Shown one piece after another: positions 50,719 through 64,000 of a stretch of 64,000 bases of DNA; positions within the stretch are counted from its first letter, which is position 1, and the number at the start of each line of letters is the position of its first letter. This DNA is from Phytoseiulus persimilis. Taxonomy: Eukaryota; Arthropoda; Arachnida; Mesostigmata; Phytoseiidae. Under the pieces are notes generated by a model. It saw only the letters and a list, made by a program, of their open reading frames with translations. It did no database searches and had not been told where the DNA came from. The stretch lies in the NCBI GenBank assembly GCA_037576195.1, contig CM075102.1:9982001-10046000 (forward strand), written 5' to 3'. Both the position numbers and the translations under genes were made by a program.

Positions 50719-53178
50719 CTACGCGCTCGCAGCCTACGAGGGTCGACGCCGTTCCCCGCTTACATCTCGACGTGGAGGAACGGCATTTGGGAACAGTTGT
50801 CGAGCCCCGTTAGCTTCATGCCTGCGCCGTTACGGCGGTCGAACCTAAACTAAGCTTCCTGAGTTTCCGCGCCGCCAACTGTGCCCGCGCCGCTTCACAG
50901 GGCGCATCCGCTGCTCTATTGAGGATCCCGCTTCCCTACACGGTGTTCGGGGCTCACAAATGTGGAGTGTGCCAGAGCTCGCCCGGTTTCAGGTCATAGA
51001 AGCCGAGACGGTAGATGGGCGGATTCAACCCTCCAGTTAACAAAGTAATTCAGCGATCGATGTGATATTTCGTCGCAAAGTTTTTGTGACGCGGTTGCAT
51101 TATTCACATGAGGATTCGAGAGACACCGGATTCGATGTGACTCGTATATAACATCTAATTTCATTCTATATCGTTGCGGACTCGAAAGATCAAACAGAGG
51201 GAAAAAAGGTTGTCAGATGGTGCTACTTAGACGCCTCCGGGGAGAACTCCCTCGGCCTCGTAAGCCGGCTGGAGTCTCGATGAGCCATCTATGTATGTCA
51301 CTCATTTCCCGTCTCGTCTATGATCTCGGCCCTCGATGCTGATCTTTCGAAAATGGCTCAAGCCGCAACACAGTTTCGCCACGTCTCTCAGAGAAGTTTA
51401 AAAGACATCAGAATCCTTCTCAGTTCACTGCCAGTCCCGATTATGCTCATTCTGTAGGGCATTAGTTCAGAGCGCGGCTCATTTGGGATGCCGCTCTGAA
51501 TATTCCGGAAAAGGTCGCAAAGAATGACATGGAGGCGATAAATGTTGGGTTTCAAGATTGACGGTAGGAAACGAGGAGGGTAGTATAAGGATGCCTGAGG
51601 AGGAATCAAGATAGAGAGAGGTCGAAGTATTTCCATCTGTGCGGGACGCACTTCCGTTCAAAAGTTGCGAGTAAAACGTGTCGGACGAATATCGCTATCT
51701 TCACAACAAAAGCAAAGCTTGTTTCGGCATCTCGTACATGACCGAGTTCAGATATAATGGCTCAATAAAAGCGGAATCAGGGGGCTCGATGATTCACGAG
51801 CACGGAATCGATCCCCAGCCAAGCTGACCAACAAACAGGTCGAAAGCAACATGAGCTTCGCGAGTAGCGGAACGCACGTATCGAGCGTGCACGTTGGAGA
51901 TCAAGGACAAGAGAATGCGAGAAGCATGGCGATCATTGGAATGCCCCACCCCGGAGATCTGCTCCTCACCGTCTTCCGGCTCACAATTTTGCATTGAAAC
52001 ATCCGATCCAGGTGGCTCCCGGATCTTGGCTCATATGAAACGGGTAACAAGTATTGAGCGGATTGGGAGAAGCCGGGATGCCGGAGAGACTTACGAAATA
52101 GGGATTACCCACAATCAATTGGGATCGGAAACACTTTTGCGGTGCATTGATATCCTCTTCTTGAGGGAGTCGATGAACCTCTCACCGTCGAGTGTCCAAC
52201 TCGTGGTTCGCATCGGGGTTAATGGGACGGCTTCAATTGTTTTGCCATCAGCAGAGTGCCACTGACTTCGCTGCCTGGCCAGTTCGCGGGCACCTCACGA
52301 AATCGGAACACGGAGAAGCCTCGCATTGTGGCGAGAATGAGCGCCGCTCCCAGGAGGCAGAAGCCACTCTAGATGACGTGATTCGGATATTTATCCGCTG
52401 CCGGCCGACGTTAGGTGGACCCGATCGGCAGTTTGCTCAAGTTCGTTTGGTTCAGGGAGTCGCGCCGGCCACCGCTATCTCAAGGTCGGCGCTGACTTCA
52501 CTGAGAGTTGTTTTACGCATTTTTACTCCGAGACGAAAACATTCATTCGTGGCCAACGGTTTCACACGATATCGCCAGGAGTACCGTGTTCCGAAGTGGC
52601 GCGTTGTTCGTCTCGTTTGACTGTTCGCGTTCTTCGATGCTTCGGAACTGTCAGTTTCGGGAAACTATGCTGTGTTGAAGTACACTCCGCTCTGCGGGAT
52701 CCCCTCGAAGTGTGGGAGCTCCCGCTGTCGAACTCCGTGTAAATTGCCCAGTTCTCCGCTCGAATGAAATGTCGGCCCCGCGGAAGACGTCGCGCGCGCT
52801 CAAGAGAAAGCTCCAAACCGATCATGGTATGACAAGCCAAGGGCCCTCTTATCGGAATTTCTGATCTGGGAATTCGGAAATGATATTCTTCCCCCTCGCA
52901 AGGGCGGGATACTCGACCCGAAAACCTCAACTCTCCGCTCCTTGCATCCCGGAACACCTGAGTTGCGGGAAACTCTTCCTAGCAGACACCATATGTCTGA
53001 TAGGCGGAGCTGCTGGTCGAGGAATCCACAGTTTGCTGAGAGCTCTGGAAGAGAAGCTGTATGTCAAGTCGAAACAGCTCTCTTCCAATTGCCGAAAGCT
53101 AGGGTGTATGCGTGAACAGAAGTGCTCCGGGGAGGTCGGAAGAGATCTAATAACTCGTTCTTTTCAGAGAGAATCGTG

Positions 53179-56100
53179 ATGACTCCGAGGAAAAAAGGTG
53201 TTGGTCACACATGCATTGCAGTGGAGAGAGTGAAGCAGGTGGATACCTCGAAAGCGGTGCATGTTGCCGGTGGGCAACATCAAGGCATCATCATCAACAA
53301 AGAAAACCAGGTCGCGAACGGAGGTTAGCTCTTGCGAGATTCCTGACCCTCGTACTCTGCACAATTCTGAATGAAGCTCTCACTGTTCACTTCCCCGCCA
53401 TAAGTGGAGGGTTTGCTGTTTCGCAAGGCAGTTCCCGATCCAAGACTGAAGTCTGCCTCATCAAGAGGTTGTCGATTCGATGAGAAACACGGTTTTCCGA
53501 CAAAAAATCCTCGGTCGAAAGCCGAACTGAGAACCAATCTCCGATTTACAGTCGACGAGGTCCCTCAACTGTGGTTAGAATTCAAAGTGTTTTTGAAAAA
53601 TGCCTCGGACAACACGCACTCCCAGGAGAGTCGTTTGCTGAAATTCTGGTACAAGGAAAACACGAGCGAAAAGACGCAAATGCACTTGGCGCAGGACTTT
53701 TTCAAAGAACTCGTCTCGCCCTGCGAGTTCCCACGCGGTAAGTTGCTCTTTAGCACCTTGATTCGTGCTCCGGAATCGGAGGGAAAAAAATCCGCAACGT
53801 CATGACATATGTAGTTTTTCAGCATCGTCTAAGGGATCCGAGATATTTTCAGATTATGTTGGCTTCATCAAAAAGGTTATGAAACTCCTCCAGAACAGAT
53901 ATCCGGATATGCGCAAAGTTGAAGTTGAGCTGAAACAGTTGGAAACCCTGCCGGATCAGACTTCGATACGTGAGTATCCGAATTGGTTTAACTCGGTTGA
54001 TCACATCGAATGATGTACGAGTTCCGAGTGAATTCGAGCAGCATCGACGAATAAGTTCCGATAAGCTCCACAATTACTTCTGATCACGTTTCTATCCGTT
54101 CGTATAGCTGATGAGAAAGAACCTCCCGCAATCCAAGTTTCGTTGACAAACGGTGAACAGCCATTCAGTCTCACATGCCAAATTTTTAAGCCCGACGAGG
54201 GCTTGCCCGAATCGACGACAGGGGAGGATTCTGGTCTGCCAGGTTCATATGAGTGCGATATGCTGTTTCGATAACGTCAGCGAACGGCTCGTGATTTTCC
54301 ACACTAATCATGAATGAATCCCAACTCTCCCGCTTGACTTTTGAGATCCAAGACTGGAGTCGCGAAGACTGAACTCTTTGAATTCCGTGACTCGCATCTG
54401 ATTTCCACGGCTGTGGGGCGAACAAGAAAACTGTCCTCTCTCAGACTCAGAAAAAAGTATTCAAGTCACGTGGTTCCGTGTGGTGTTTTCGGTGATGAGT
54501 TCTCGGAGCGCAATAGTCACCAATGGTTGTCACAAATTTTCCAGTGGGATTGGTTGAGGAATCAGTGACGGAATCAACGACCATCACGATAGAACGGGTT
54601 CTGGAAATCATCGAGCGCGCGTACCCGAACGCTGTTAGCATCGAAGACATCGCAAAGTGAGTTCCAAATGTCCTACGATAGCTTGATCTTCCGCTCACAG
54701 TCGGTCGAGATAACTTCATCCCGGCTCAAAATGAAATGAAGTGAGGAGTTCCAGGGTTCTCAAAACAACCGCGAATTTCAGGGACTCTGCGTCTCATGAG
54801 GAAACAGTCAGGATCTTCATCACGGAACTCGCCTCCCGTGGAGTGATCCGCCCCACCGAGGATGGTTCTTCGTTCACTCGGGTCACCAGGGACGAACATA
54901 AAGTGAGTGATACAGCAGCTCGCTCGGCACGGGTTTGAATCGAATATTCGCAGCCTCTGTAAACGAGATTTCCGACTCTTCATCCTTAACTCATGAATTC
55001 AGGTGAAACGCGTTCGCCAAATGCCTGCGGTCACGCGTCAGCAACAACCGACAATAGCCATAATCACAGCACAGTTTTGTGAGAAAGTTGCGGTGGACGC
55101 AATGATTTCGGACAAGAACACGTTCGTCAGGTTCAAAACTGAAGGTATGTGTCTTCTGCTGAGCGCGGTTTCTGACGACTGAAAATTCATCCTCCGGGTC
55201 TTACCCTTGATGACGATTTTTCCATGTCACAGGAGAATCGAATGTTTATACCCTCGGAAACATCGGCTGTCATCGAGTCGTTGCCACCAAGTTGCCAGCC
55301 GTCGGTCATCAACGCGGAGCTATGATTGCCGCAGGAAACACAACGACCAGACTTTTAGGTGGGATTCATGCACACATGTTCTGGTTTGCGTTATGGAATT
55401 TCTCAGTCGACGATTCATCGACTGTCAGCGGAGTATTTCTAACAAAGTAGTGTCATTTAGGTACGTTCCAGAATGTGGACCACGTCATTCTCGTCGGGTG
55501 TGGGGGTGGAGTGCCTCATTACACCGATTACAAGAAACACGTTCGTTTGGGTGACGTTGTTGTGTCGGACAAACCGGCTGGCATAGATCGCAATAACTAC
55601 ATTTACATGTTCGCTGAGAAGTGAGTCAATTCAACAAGTATTGTACGCTAAAGGATATCGAAGGAACCGCCCTCATTCGTGCCACATGCCACACTCAAAC
55701 TGGGCATCTCAAACCTATCTCTATCCCTCCACAGAATTAAAACTTCACCCAACGACGACAGATCTCCGTCACCCCCCGCCTCTTTCAACCTGAAAACTTG
55801 GCTCCCCCCCGAGGACAAACTTCAGGTGAACGAATTTTCCGGAGAGATGACGTTCGTTACATGTCTTGGACCTCCCCCCTTAACCTCCGCCTGAGACTTG
55901 TCCGGAATTTTTCCTCTGAACTCCTGAATCCTCCTCAGCAAGCTGCTCGTCGTGTGATCGGTAACTGCATTCCCTGGGAGGACAACATCGCCGACGGATT
56001 CCAACAGCTGCAGAAAACGGCAGCCCACTCGGACGAAGAGAACGACTTCGTCAGGCCACCAGATGAGAGCGACAAACTTTTCATGGGGATCGGAGGTCAG

Positions 56101-56756
56101 TTCGATATCTTAGAGGTGTCTGTCATGAGACATCTATAACTCCAGGCCGCGAAACTGACCAAGCGAATGCGGATTCAGGCAATGATGTGATCGAAGTGGG
56201 CCACCCGTGCGCTCCTCCGGGCACAACGAATGCTCGTGTACCGGGGCATCCATTGGTTCACTTCGGAGCGGTGGCATCCGGGGGAATGGTGGCGCTGGAT
56301 GACGCACAAAGGCAAGAGTTCGCGTCGCAGCACGGCATTTTGGCCTTCGATAGCGAGTTCAACAGTGTGGTGGAATCGGTGAGTAATTCTAACTTCGTCA
56401 GATTCGCGTTCACACAGTTGCCGTAGGATCTCCGCACAACGAGCACCGTTAGAGTGAATGTGTGGAAACAACAAAGTTATATCAGATGTCTGCTCGGACG
56501 ATGCATTGGCGGGGTAATACGGAGAATTCTCGAAGTTAGGTTTGTCGATCCCACGGGACTCGATGTCAAGAGATTATATCATATTGACACGTACCTCGAT
56601 TTCTATCCGCAGGTTTACGGGAACCGGAAAGACAACTATCTCGTTCTGCGTGGTATTTCTGACTACAGAGACGGAACGAAACGGAAAGATTGGCAAGCCT
56701 ACTCCGCGCTGGCGGCCGCTGCCTTCATGAAAGCCGTCGTTGAAAACCTCGACTGA
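53179..56756 (+). CDS. Winged-helix and nucleoside-phosphorylase-fold protein, possible immune effector
   Basis: Exons 53179-53323, 53432-53737, 53823-53969, 54108-54242, 54545-54656, 54782-54902, 55003-55144, 55233-55358, 55461-55620, 55735-55825, 55939-56095, 56146-56378 and 56613-56756 join in phase to 672 residues. Residues 1-240 hold a Gly/His/Val-rich N-terminus and charged helical sequence. A winged-helix-like segment (about 250-320: TIERVLEIIERAYPNAVSIED, ASRGVIRPTEDG) follows. From about 328 the PNP/UDP phosphorylase fold shows VYTLGNIGCHRVV, HVILVGCGGGVPH, VRLGDVVVS, an acidic FDSEFNSVVES and LRGISDYRDG (Asp642 at the usual catalytic Asp position) with WQAYSALAAAAF. These blocks match the PNP_UDP domains linked to NLR proteins in fungi. 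The substrate is unknown. The ATG at 53179 follows an acceptor, so a noncoding 5' exon is likely. Confidence 0.85.
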
Positions 56757-58389
56757 GAAATTGCAGGGGAACTACACGATTACTCCCTTGATATTTTTAC
56801 CACATCCACATAGCTCATGATACTAAACGCGTCTGTCTCTGACACATCGACCATGGCGAAAGACGCTGTAGGCGATAAGACGTGTTCGTTATCGTAGTAG
56901 CCGTCGCCGTGGAAAGCCCTCCTCGCTGGCAAAAAAGCAGGCACCGTACTTCAGTTGACAACTGTGTCCTGAATTCAAGTTAGAGGATCAATGGTGCTTT
57001 GGGATGAGCTATCTATGAAACAGTCGAAAAATCTCGCGGTGAGCCACACAACGAACAAAGAAGCCCGACGACGCAACGCCAAGGAGTTCTTGGACGAAAA
57101 TTCATTCGTCGTCTCACGATACAGACATTTTTGATAAGAGTGCAAATAGTCAAGAAATTTCCTGACCACACTTGACGCGACGTTCTGCTCAATTATAACC
57201 ACCCAGTGGATTTCTGCATTCAGATGACACCGGGAGGACAGGAGGTCACATACGGCAGCGAAAATGGGTCATTATGTCGGAGCTGCGTGCGGGGGGCTGA
57301 AATCCGGGTCCGGAGTCCACTGGTCTGGAATCTTGAGCAGCACGTCGAAAGTTGAGTTCCTGAGTTTTGATTAGGATCCGAAGGTTTGTGCATCCGCAAC
57401 CGCAATCGTCAATCAATCCAAATAAGCATGGACTGGATCCCCCGATGCATGGTTCCTGATGCTCGTGCAGTGGCGAGGGGCGCGATACCCAAACAATGAA
57501 CACCCATAAGTTTCTCTCCCTACACGATTGAAGTTGAGCCATGATCAGTGCATGGATTTTCGGGACCTATAACTGATTCAATGAAGCATGAACGGAAGAA
57601 TAAATTATGTGAACAAAGCATCCGAGGATCCTATTATTGAATTCGGACGACAAACTCACGGGCACCCGAAGTCATGCCCCGAACCCTCATCCCTCAGTTG
57701 GTGATTCCGTCGCAGATTTGCGCCACCGCTATGCCAGTTCTTGGGAGAAATTTTTCCGACGCAGCCGAGTTTTCTCAGCCGTCGAGAGAAGTTCGAGCAC
57801 TCCGCCACAGACATCACGTAGTTTACTCTATTAGTGCTCTAGGAGCTCCTAGCGAAAGAGAACCGCGCGCCCGCCCCGGGGTTGACCTGTTCTCGCAACA
57901 CCCGTCATATGCTTCAATACCGACTCGCTCCTCCTCGTTAAGTGGCTGTTGAACTCCTGCTATAGGGATTCAAAAACCACTGAATTCAATGAAGACCAAT
58001 TTACGCAAAGCGCGAAAGTGTCAACTCGACTTGGGGAGTGACTAGTACGACAAGTTCGCCATGGCGCCAAGGCGGAACGTTAGGGTCGACGTGGGAGGCC
58101 AAATCCGGGGTATATTTTTTTCCTCGGGTTTGAAGGTGCAGGCCTGCGGACAGGTACGTACTCAGACTGCTACACAGAGAACAATCAAAGTCGATGGCGA
58201 GATTGATCCGACCGTGGAGGGGGCGGAGGACCGAGGTTCCTCGGTTCCGATCGAGGGACGAACGCACTCGCCGAATGAGGGAGGGCGATGAACCCGTCTG
58301 TCGCTCATAATGCAGAGAGTCAATATTGTCATGGTTGTTTTTATTATCACTGTATCCGTTACATCCGGCTTCGTTGAATCTTGAGTACC
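56757..58389. other. Intergenic region without a recognised gene
   Basis: No known family. Open frames at minus 57542-57246, plus 57637-57834 and plus 58061-58291 are unassigned; the last has a good ATG context and a GTACGT donor-like site at 58155 but no partner exon. An AATAAA near 57599 could serve the gene at 53-56.7 kb, though it is distant. Confidence 0.35.
58340..58345 (-). terminator. Poly(A) signal of RBX1
   Basis: AATAAA on the minus strand about 45 bases beyond the RBX1 stop codon. Confidence 0.55.
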
Positions 58390-59452
<1,063 letters not shown>

Positions 59453-60069
59453 TTTGGTATTATGATCTGGGAACCGCGAAAACTGCCGAAATATCAAGTA
59501 TCAGTTATGCCGATCCGCAGTATGAGGGAGGCGGTTCGTTGACACACTGCTCGGGCTTTGTCACGCGATTCTGTCACCCGCCAAATCTTCTAAAGCAGGA
59601 CTGTGTTGTCACAAACCGAGCCCAACAGAAATGGTTTCAGACTGTACAAAATGGTGGTTCTTCTCTCAGCGACGAAGCGGTTCTCGGTGACTAGCGGCTC
59701 GATGCAGCTCGCGGATCCTCGGTATCATGCTACCGGCGGCAGAGGAGCCGGAGCATACGGTGTCACATGCACATACTCGGTAACGAGCTCATTCCTGGAA
59801 GACAGTTCACTCGTTGACAATCAGTGGCAGCCGCTCTGGGACTCTATTTCCCTCGACGTAACTTCTGAAATCTGCTTCGGTATTAATTCCAAGATGGCTG
59901 CGCCCGTGCGGGAACGAATCGAGTTGATTGCCGAACCTCTGTGGGGATCAAGCCGAGTGGGAAGATCTTTCTTTTCATGAGCTTCGGGGAAAGAGACGAA
60001 GGAGTGGACAACTAGCCTTCAGCCTTTTTGAAGAATTCGAGGCTCACGTCGATCTCTTCACCACAAACG
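59453..60069. promoter_or_regulatory. Divergent intergenic spacer between RBX1 and PDP
   Basis: The two genes are transcribed away from each other across about 620 bases, so both promoters probably lie here. No TATA box or other core element stands out. A 125-codon open frame (59603-59980) crosses it without any recognised motif. Confidence 0.4.
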
Positions 60070-63000
60070 ATGACCGTGAAGCCACTGAAAATGATTCGCG
60101 CACTGGGACTCCCATGTTCTATTCGTGCTACCTCCATAAATGAGCCTCGGAGTCAGATCCGACTTCTGAGTAGTGCCTTCGGTGTGCCGAAGCTTGGACC
60201 ACCCGAGGTAAGACTAGGCATCAGAGTGACGTCGTCCTCAATGATCTATCTGATATGCGACCTTGACTCAGCGAAAGAAAAAATCCATGGGCTTGAAGTT
60301 ATCCCTCCCGGCTTTCCTCTGAGATGAGTGACTCTATTCATGTGGAGCCAGAGAGTTATCGGGATCGCTTCCGCGTAGTTATGGCCAGGAATCAAGCAGA
60401 ATCCGATCCTCTTGCAGGTGACACACATTCTCCGGAAGAATGAAGCTCATTTCGATCTGAGGGAGGGCGCTGTGCACGACGTGGACCTGAATCAGCTGCC
60501 CTCCAACAATCCGATCGAAGATAGGTGAGCTGTAACGAGATATTCTTGGCTGAACCGGAATGATACAGCTGACGCGATGGAGGTCATGAGCATAGCTTGC
60601 AGTGGTTACAATAATCTACTCACTCCCCAGAGTTGTGATCGCGCGGAACAGGCTCACGACGGGCGCTACCTTCGGAGTGTTCGATGGTCATGGTGGACCT
60701 CGAATGGCCCAAGTGAGTGTCTTAATTTCGCTTCCGCAGAGTGCTCAGATAGAGGTCAAGGTATATCGGGTTAGGAATCGAAGGGGAAATCCTGTTGACG
60801 AAGATCCTCATCGGATGGAGAGAGACAGGATGTAATCAGTGAGCGGGATAAACATGACGAGCGACAACAGTTAAGGATGGCTTGAGGTTCCTCAGATTAG
60901 GGTAGGAGACCTTGTTTTTGTCCAGATCGGGTGCTAGAGTAGGTATGATCGTCCTATCGATGCTCTTAAGGTGCGAGTCATCGGCTATCCTCCGGGAAGA
61001 TTGGCCTACAGACCAGACGCCGAGTGCGAAACTGCGGTTCTCCGGGATGTCCCAAAGTTCCGCCCAAGGAAAGAGAAATTCCCGTGGACGAGGGCATCGC
61101 GGCATCCACTAAAGACAGAGGAATGGAGAAGTATTTCAAAGTTTACGGAGCCATAGTCTCCGTCGTGACTTAGCGGTAATTTTGGCAAATTTTAAGGTGA
61201 TATCCCAACGGCTGCCACACTACTTCGCGCTGTCCGTCTTACCGCCCGAGATCCTTGAACAATATGTACAGGGCTCGCCGAAGCCAATTTTGATCGAGCG
61301 CATCCACTCAACAGACCAACTGCCCGATTGGCAATACAAATGTCACTTGCGAAGCTTGCAAAGGTAGGGTCGGGGAGGATACCGTTGTCAAGATCCCCTC
61401 TCGATTCCTTGAGGTGATAGGAATAGTTTTGGCAAGGTGAAATCTCTAGAGAATGGAGAATCGGATCCTTCCATCGTAGGAGCCAGGGATGACATCAGGG
61501 CTGATTGTGGCCTGCACGGAAATAATTGGAGCTCGCTCCAGGGAAGACAAACCTTAGGATCAATGGGCGCCGTAGTTCAGCGAAGAAACTGTCACATCTT
61601 TGATTGAGAAGTGGTCTCTTGTGTGGGCAAGAAACTCATATAGAAGTGAGGACGAGGCTTTCAGAATGGAACCGGCTGACTTCGTTCTGAAAGCGTCGCG
61701 ACGCTCCTTCAGATGTCGAGTTCTCAAAGTTCCCACGGACGTACGATTCTTTCCCAGAACTGACTACTGCGATTTCCCCCATAATCCTATTTTGAGTTGC
61801 ATGCCTAGAACAGCGGAAGAAATATCCTTTTTCGAAATCACTGATCCATTGTGCAACTCTTGCGCAACTGATGAAAAGACCTTGAAATTTCCATTTTGGA
61901 CACCATGAATTGAACAGTTGAGCTTGCCATGAGCCACACTTGGTATGTACTGAATTACAACATCGACTTCTACAGATTCGCCTCACAGATCCTCGGCTCA
62001 ACGGAGCGGTTGACAACTTCTGAACTGCTCTGCAAATCGTTCGACTTCTTAGATCAGGAGGTATGTAATCCCATCTATCTAGCACCCGTTCGGATACAGA
62101 GTATCAGCACGGAGGTCGAGACCCTGATTATTGGCATGTTATGACTTGGATGTGGTCCGAGAATGTTCTCGGAAGCGTCTCATATGTATCAGGAGGACGA
62201 GTATTCATCTGCAGTGCGACAATCTCATTCCATTCCTAAGGTGTCCCGTGAAATCCAAGAAGTCGGAAGTGAGGAAGCAATGACGCTAGCCGTACAGGGT
62301 TGCGTGGCGACGGTAATTGTTCCATCGTTCGTTACTCATGTTTGTAAGAAGCTCGCCAGTGACATCAAGCTCGGTCCCAGAATTCATCTTCCTGGCCTTC
62401 TCTATCTCTTTGATTCATCATGATGCATGAGCTCCCCACTGGCCGCTTCTCTTCGGCTCGAAGGAGATTCCTTCGGCTATACATCTTTCATTTCTTCCGT
62501 CGACCTAATCGATGGATACTTGATCATTTTCAACTTTGAATGCAGATAGCCCACATAACGGATCAGCACTTGTACGTGGCATCGACGGGCGACTGCCGAG
62601 CTGTTTTGGGTGAGTGACGACTCGTTGTGCGTTCTCCTTGTCTACTATGATCATATCATCGATCGGAATCGAATATTCTCCGAAATCTCCCATGACTAGG
62701 AATCTGTGATGAGTCCGGTCGCTGGGTCGCCCGAGCCTTGAACAAGGAGCACAGTTGTGATAACGTGGAGGAGATCCAGAGAATCTTGGGCGAACACCCG
62801 AAGTCAGAGACGAATAATATTATTAGGTTCGTGAGTGGAAACTAAATCGCCTTTCGAGTGTAACGGGTCCGGATGAGGCCGATGATCGAACGCTGCTTGT
62901 TTCAGGGGTGAACGTCTGCTTGGCAACTTGGCTCCACTACGAGCTTTCGGAGATTTCCCCTTCAAATGGCAGAGGGAAGAAATAATAAAATATCTCGTAC

Positions 63001-64000
63001 CACTCTACGGCGAGAGGTCTGTGAGCCCATCGGGCCATGCCAATATCATCTGGAGAGATTACGAGGAGCGATGGCTGCCTGTGTTGTGACCACTGGTGAT
63101 CAGAATTCGGTTTTTGTCCGTCGCGAGCACTTAATCGTAACGAGTCTTGTGTTTGCAGAGTGATTCCTCAACATTATGAAACTCCACCCTACCTAATATC
63201 TACACCAGAAGTTTCTCATCATATTTTGACGCCAAGGTAGGGAGTCAATCGTAGAGGGCATCCGAAAAAATAGCTGAGTTACCGAGAGTGTGTGCGTACC
63301 TAAACGGAGTTCCATCGATTTGACAGGGACAAGTTCCTGGTGTTAGCCAGTGATGGTCTTTGGGAAATGCTCGGAAGCCAAAAAGTGAGTTCACCTCTTT
63401 CCCGTCGACGCTCCAGTTGAGAATCACGTGTGTGCTCGAAGCCATGGCGAAGTCCAATAAGCGAACGTTTCCCGCGTCAACAGGTCGTCCAATATCTAGG
63501 ACAGTTCCTCCAAGGGACACAAGCCCGAGACTTGCTGCGGTTATCGGGCGAAAATGTCACATTGGGATCCATCCAGAATCTGCTCGGGAAACGCAGACGC
63601 GGTGAGACCAACTGCTCATTGGAGCCGCTTCCCTGCACCGAGGGCGAGGGGTAGATGAGGGCCTCACCACCATACCTCTTGGGGTAACGGATGGTTTGCA
63701 CGACGAAGATTGTTAGGGGTCGGAGATTTCCCACTCTTCAAAACCTCAACGGCTGAGAGGAAGACTCTATTCGAGCTGTGATTGCTGTGCAAGCAATATT
63801 TGTTCTCTCATCGATCATTTATTCAAGGATAACGGGTTGCATCGAGACCAGAACCTTCGGGTCATCGACTGAAGTCCACGGCTCCGTCAAATATTTCTGA
63901 AAACCCTCACGCCTCGTTCGAGACTTCCCTCATCTCTCCCCGTTGTCGCCTCGTTGTTCAATATTCTCGAGTTTCCTATGAGAACTCATGGAACCATATA
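60070..64000 (+). CDS. PDP: Mitochondrial pyruvate dehydrogenase phosphatase (PP2C family), 3' partial
   Basis: PP2C phosphatase that reactivates the pyruvate dehydrogenase complex by dephosphorylating E1-alpha. Exons: 60070 or 60091-60207, 60418-60524, 60631-60712, 61197-61363, 61976-62060, 62241-62312, 62546-62609, 62700-62826, 62906-63016, 63159-63236, 63327-63384 and 63484-63650; all join in phase. The N-terminus is basic with few acids, as in a mitochondrial presequence. PP2C motifs: NPIEDR, FGVFDGHGGPRMAQ (metal site), VASTGDCRAVLG, LNKEHSCDN, EHPKSE, LLGNLAPLRAFGDFPFKW, HYETPPYLISTPEV and DKFLVLASDGLWEML. The EHPKSE block and the long insert after SERL are typical of PDP, not generic PP2C. 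The C-terminal exons with the last metal-binding Asp are not seen before the window ends, so the gene continues beyond it. Confidence 0.92.

Larger units (their letters stand above)
48041..53178. other. Intergenic region, mostly without recognised genes
   Basis: Besides the MITE at 48747-48964 only weak candidates were seen: a possible start exon at 50134-50167 with a compatible exon at 50516, and unassigned open frames on the minus strand at 51661-51388 and 51994-51794 and on the plus strand at 51894-52265 and 52192-52620. A noncoding 5' exon of the 53179 gene may lie near 52900-53060. Confidence 0.35.

Overview
The window is eukaryotic nuclear DNA from an animal, most likely a small-genome arthropod; a mite or other arachnid is a guess from general character, not proven. 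The reasons are GT-AG introns with preserved reading phase, many of them 55-110 bases long, AATAAA poly(A) signals, and a metazoan gene set (porcupine, Ddc, FKBP14, NAA50, RBX1, PDP phosphatase). No operons, ribosome binding sites, CRISPR arrays or convincing RNA genes were seen. Gene models were built by hand from open frames, splice sites and exon phase; nearly every junction of the named genes closes in phase.

Layout: 668-3120 is a decayed Ty1/copia retrotransposon (+). 3792-8452 is porcupine, the Wnt O-acyltransferase (+, 6 exons). 10752-11548 is a palindrome-rich repeat, probably a non-autonomous transposon. 12130-13166 is an ER-retained FKBP14-type prolyl isomerase with EF hands (+). 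16553-19636 is a secreted serpin (+, 8 exons). 20070-20149 is a tiny hAT-type element and 25592-26548 a foldback element flanked by TA. From about 19.7 to 32.2 kb no known gene is recognised. 32284-39792 is an aromatic L-amino acid decarboxylase, Ddc (+, 14 exons), whose intron 11 holds a whole NAA50 acetyltransferase gene on the opposite strand (37156-38213). 44618-47843 is a TMEM237-like four-pass membrane protein (+, 11 exons). 48747-48964 is a second TA-flanked MITE. 53179-56756 encodes a winged-helix plus nucleoside-phosphorylase-fold protein (+, 13 exons). 58390-59452 is RBX1 (-), with one GC-AG intron. 60070 to the end is mitochondrial pyruvate dehydrogenase phosphatase (+), cut by the window edge.

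The genes do not form one pathway: they cover Wnt lipidation, ER folding, protease control, monoamine synthesis, N-terminal acetylation, the ciliary transition zone, cullin-RING ubiquitination and mitochondrial fuel control. The most promising unusual system is the protein at 53-57 kb. Its C-terminal half resembles the nucleosidase-like effector domains found next to NLRs in fungi and in bacterial ATP-degrading immune systems. The second is the nested Ddc/NAA50 locus. Several long but unrecognised open frames are listed as candidates only.
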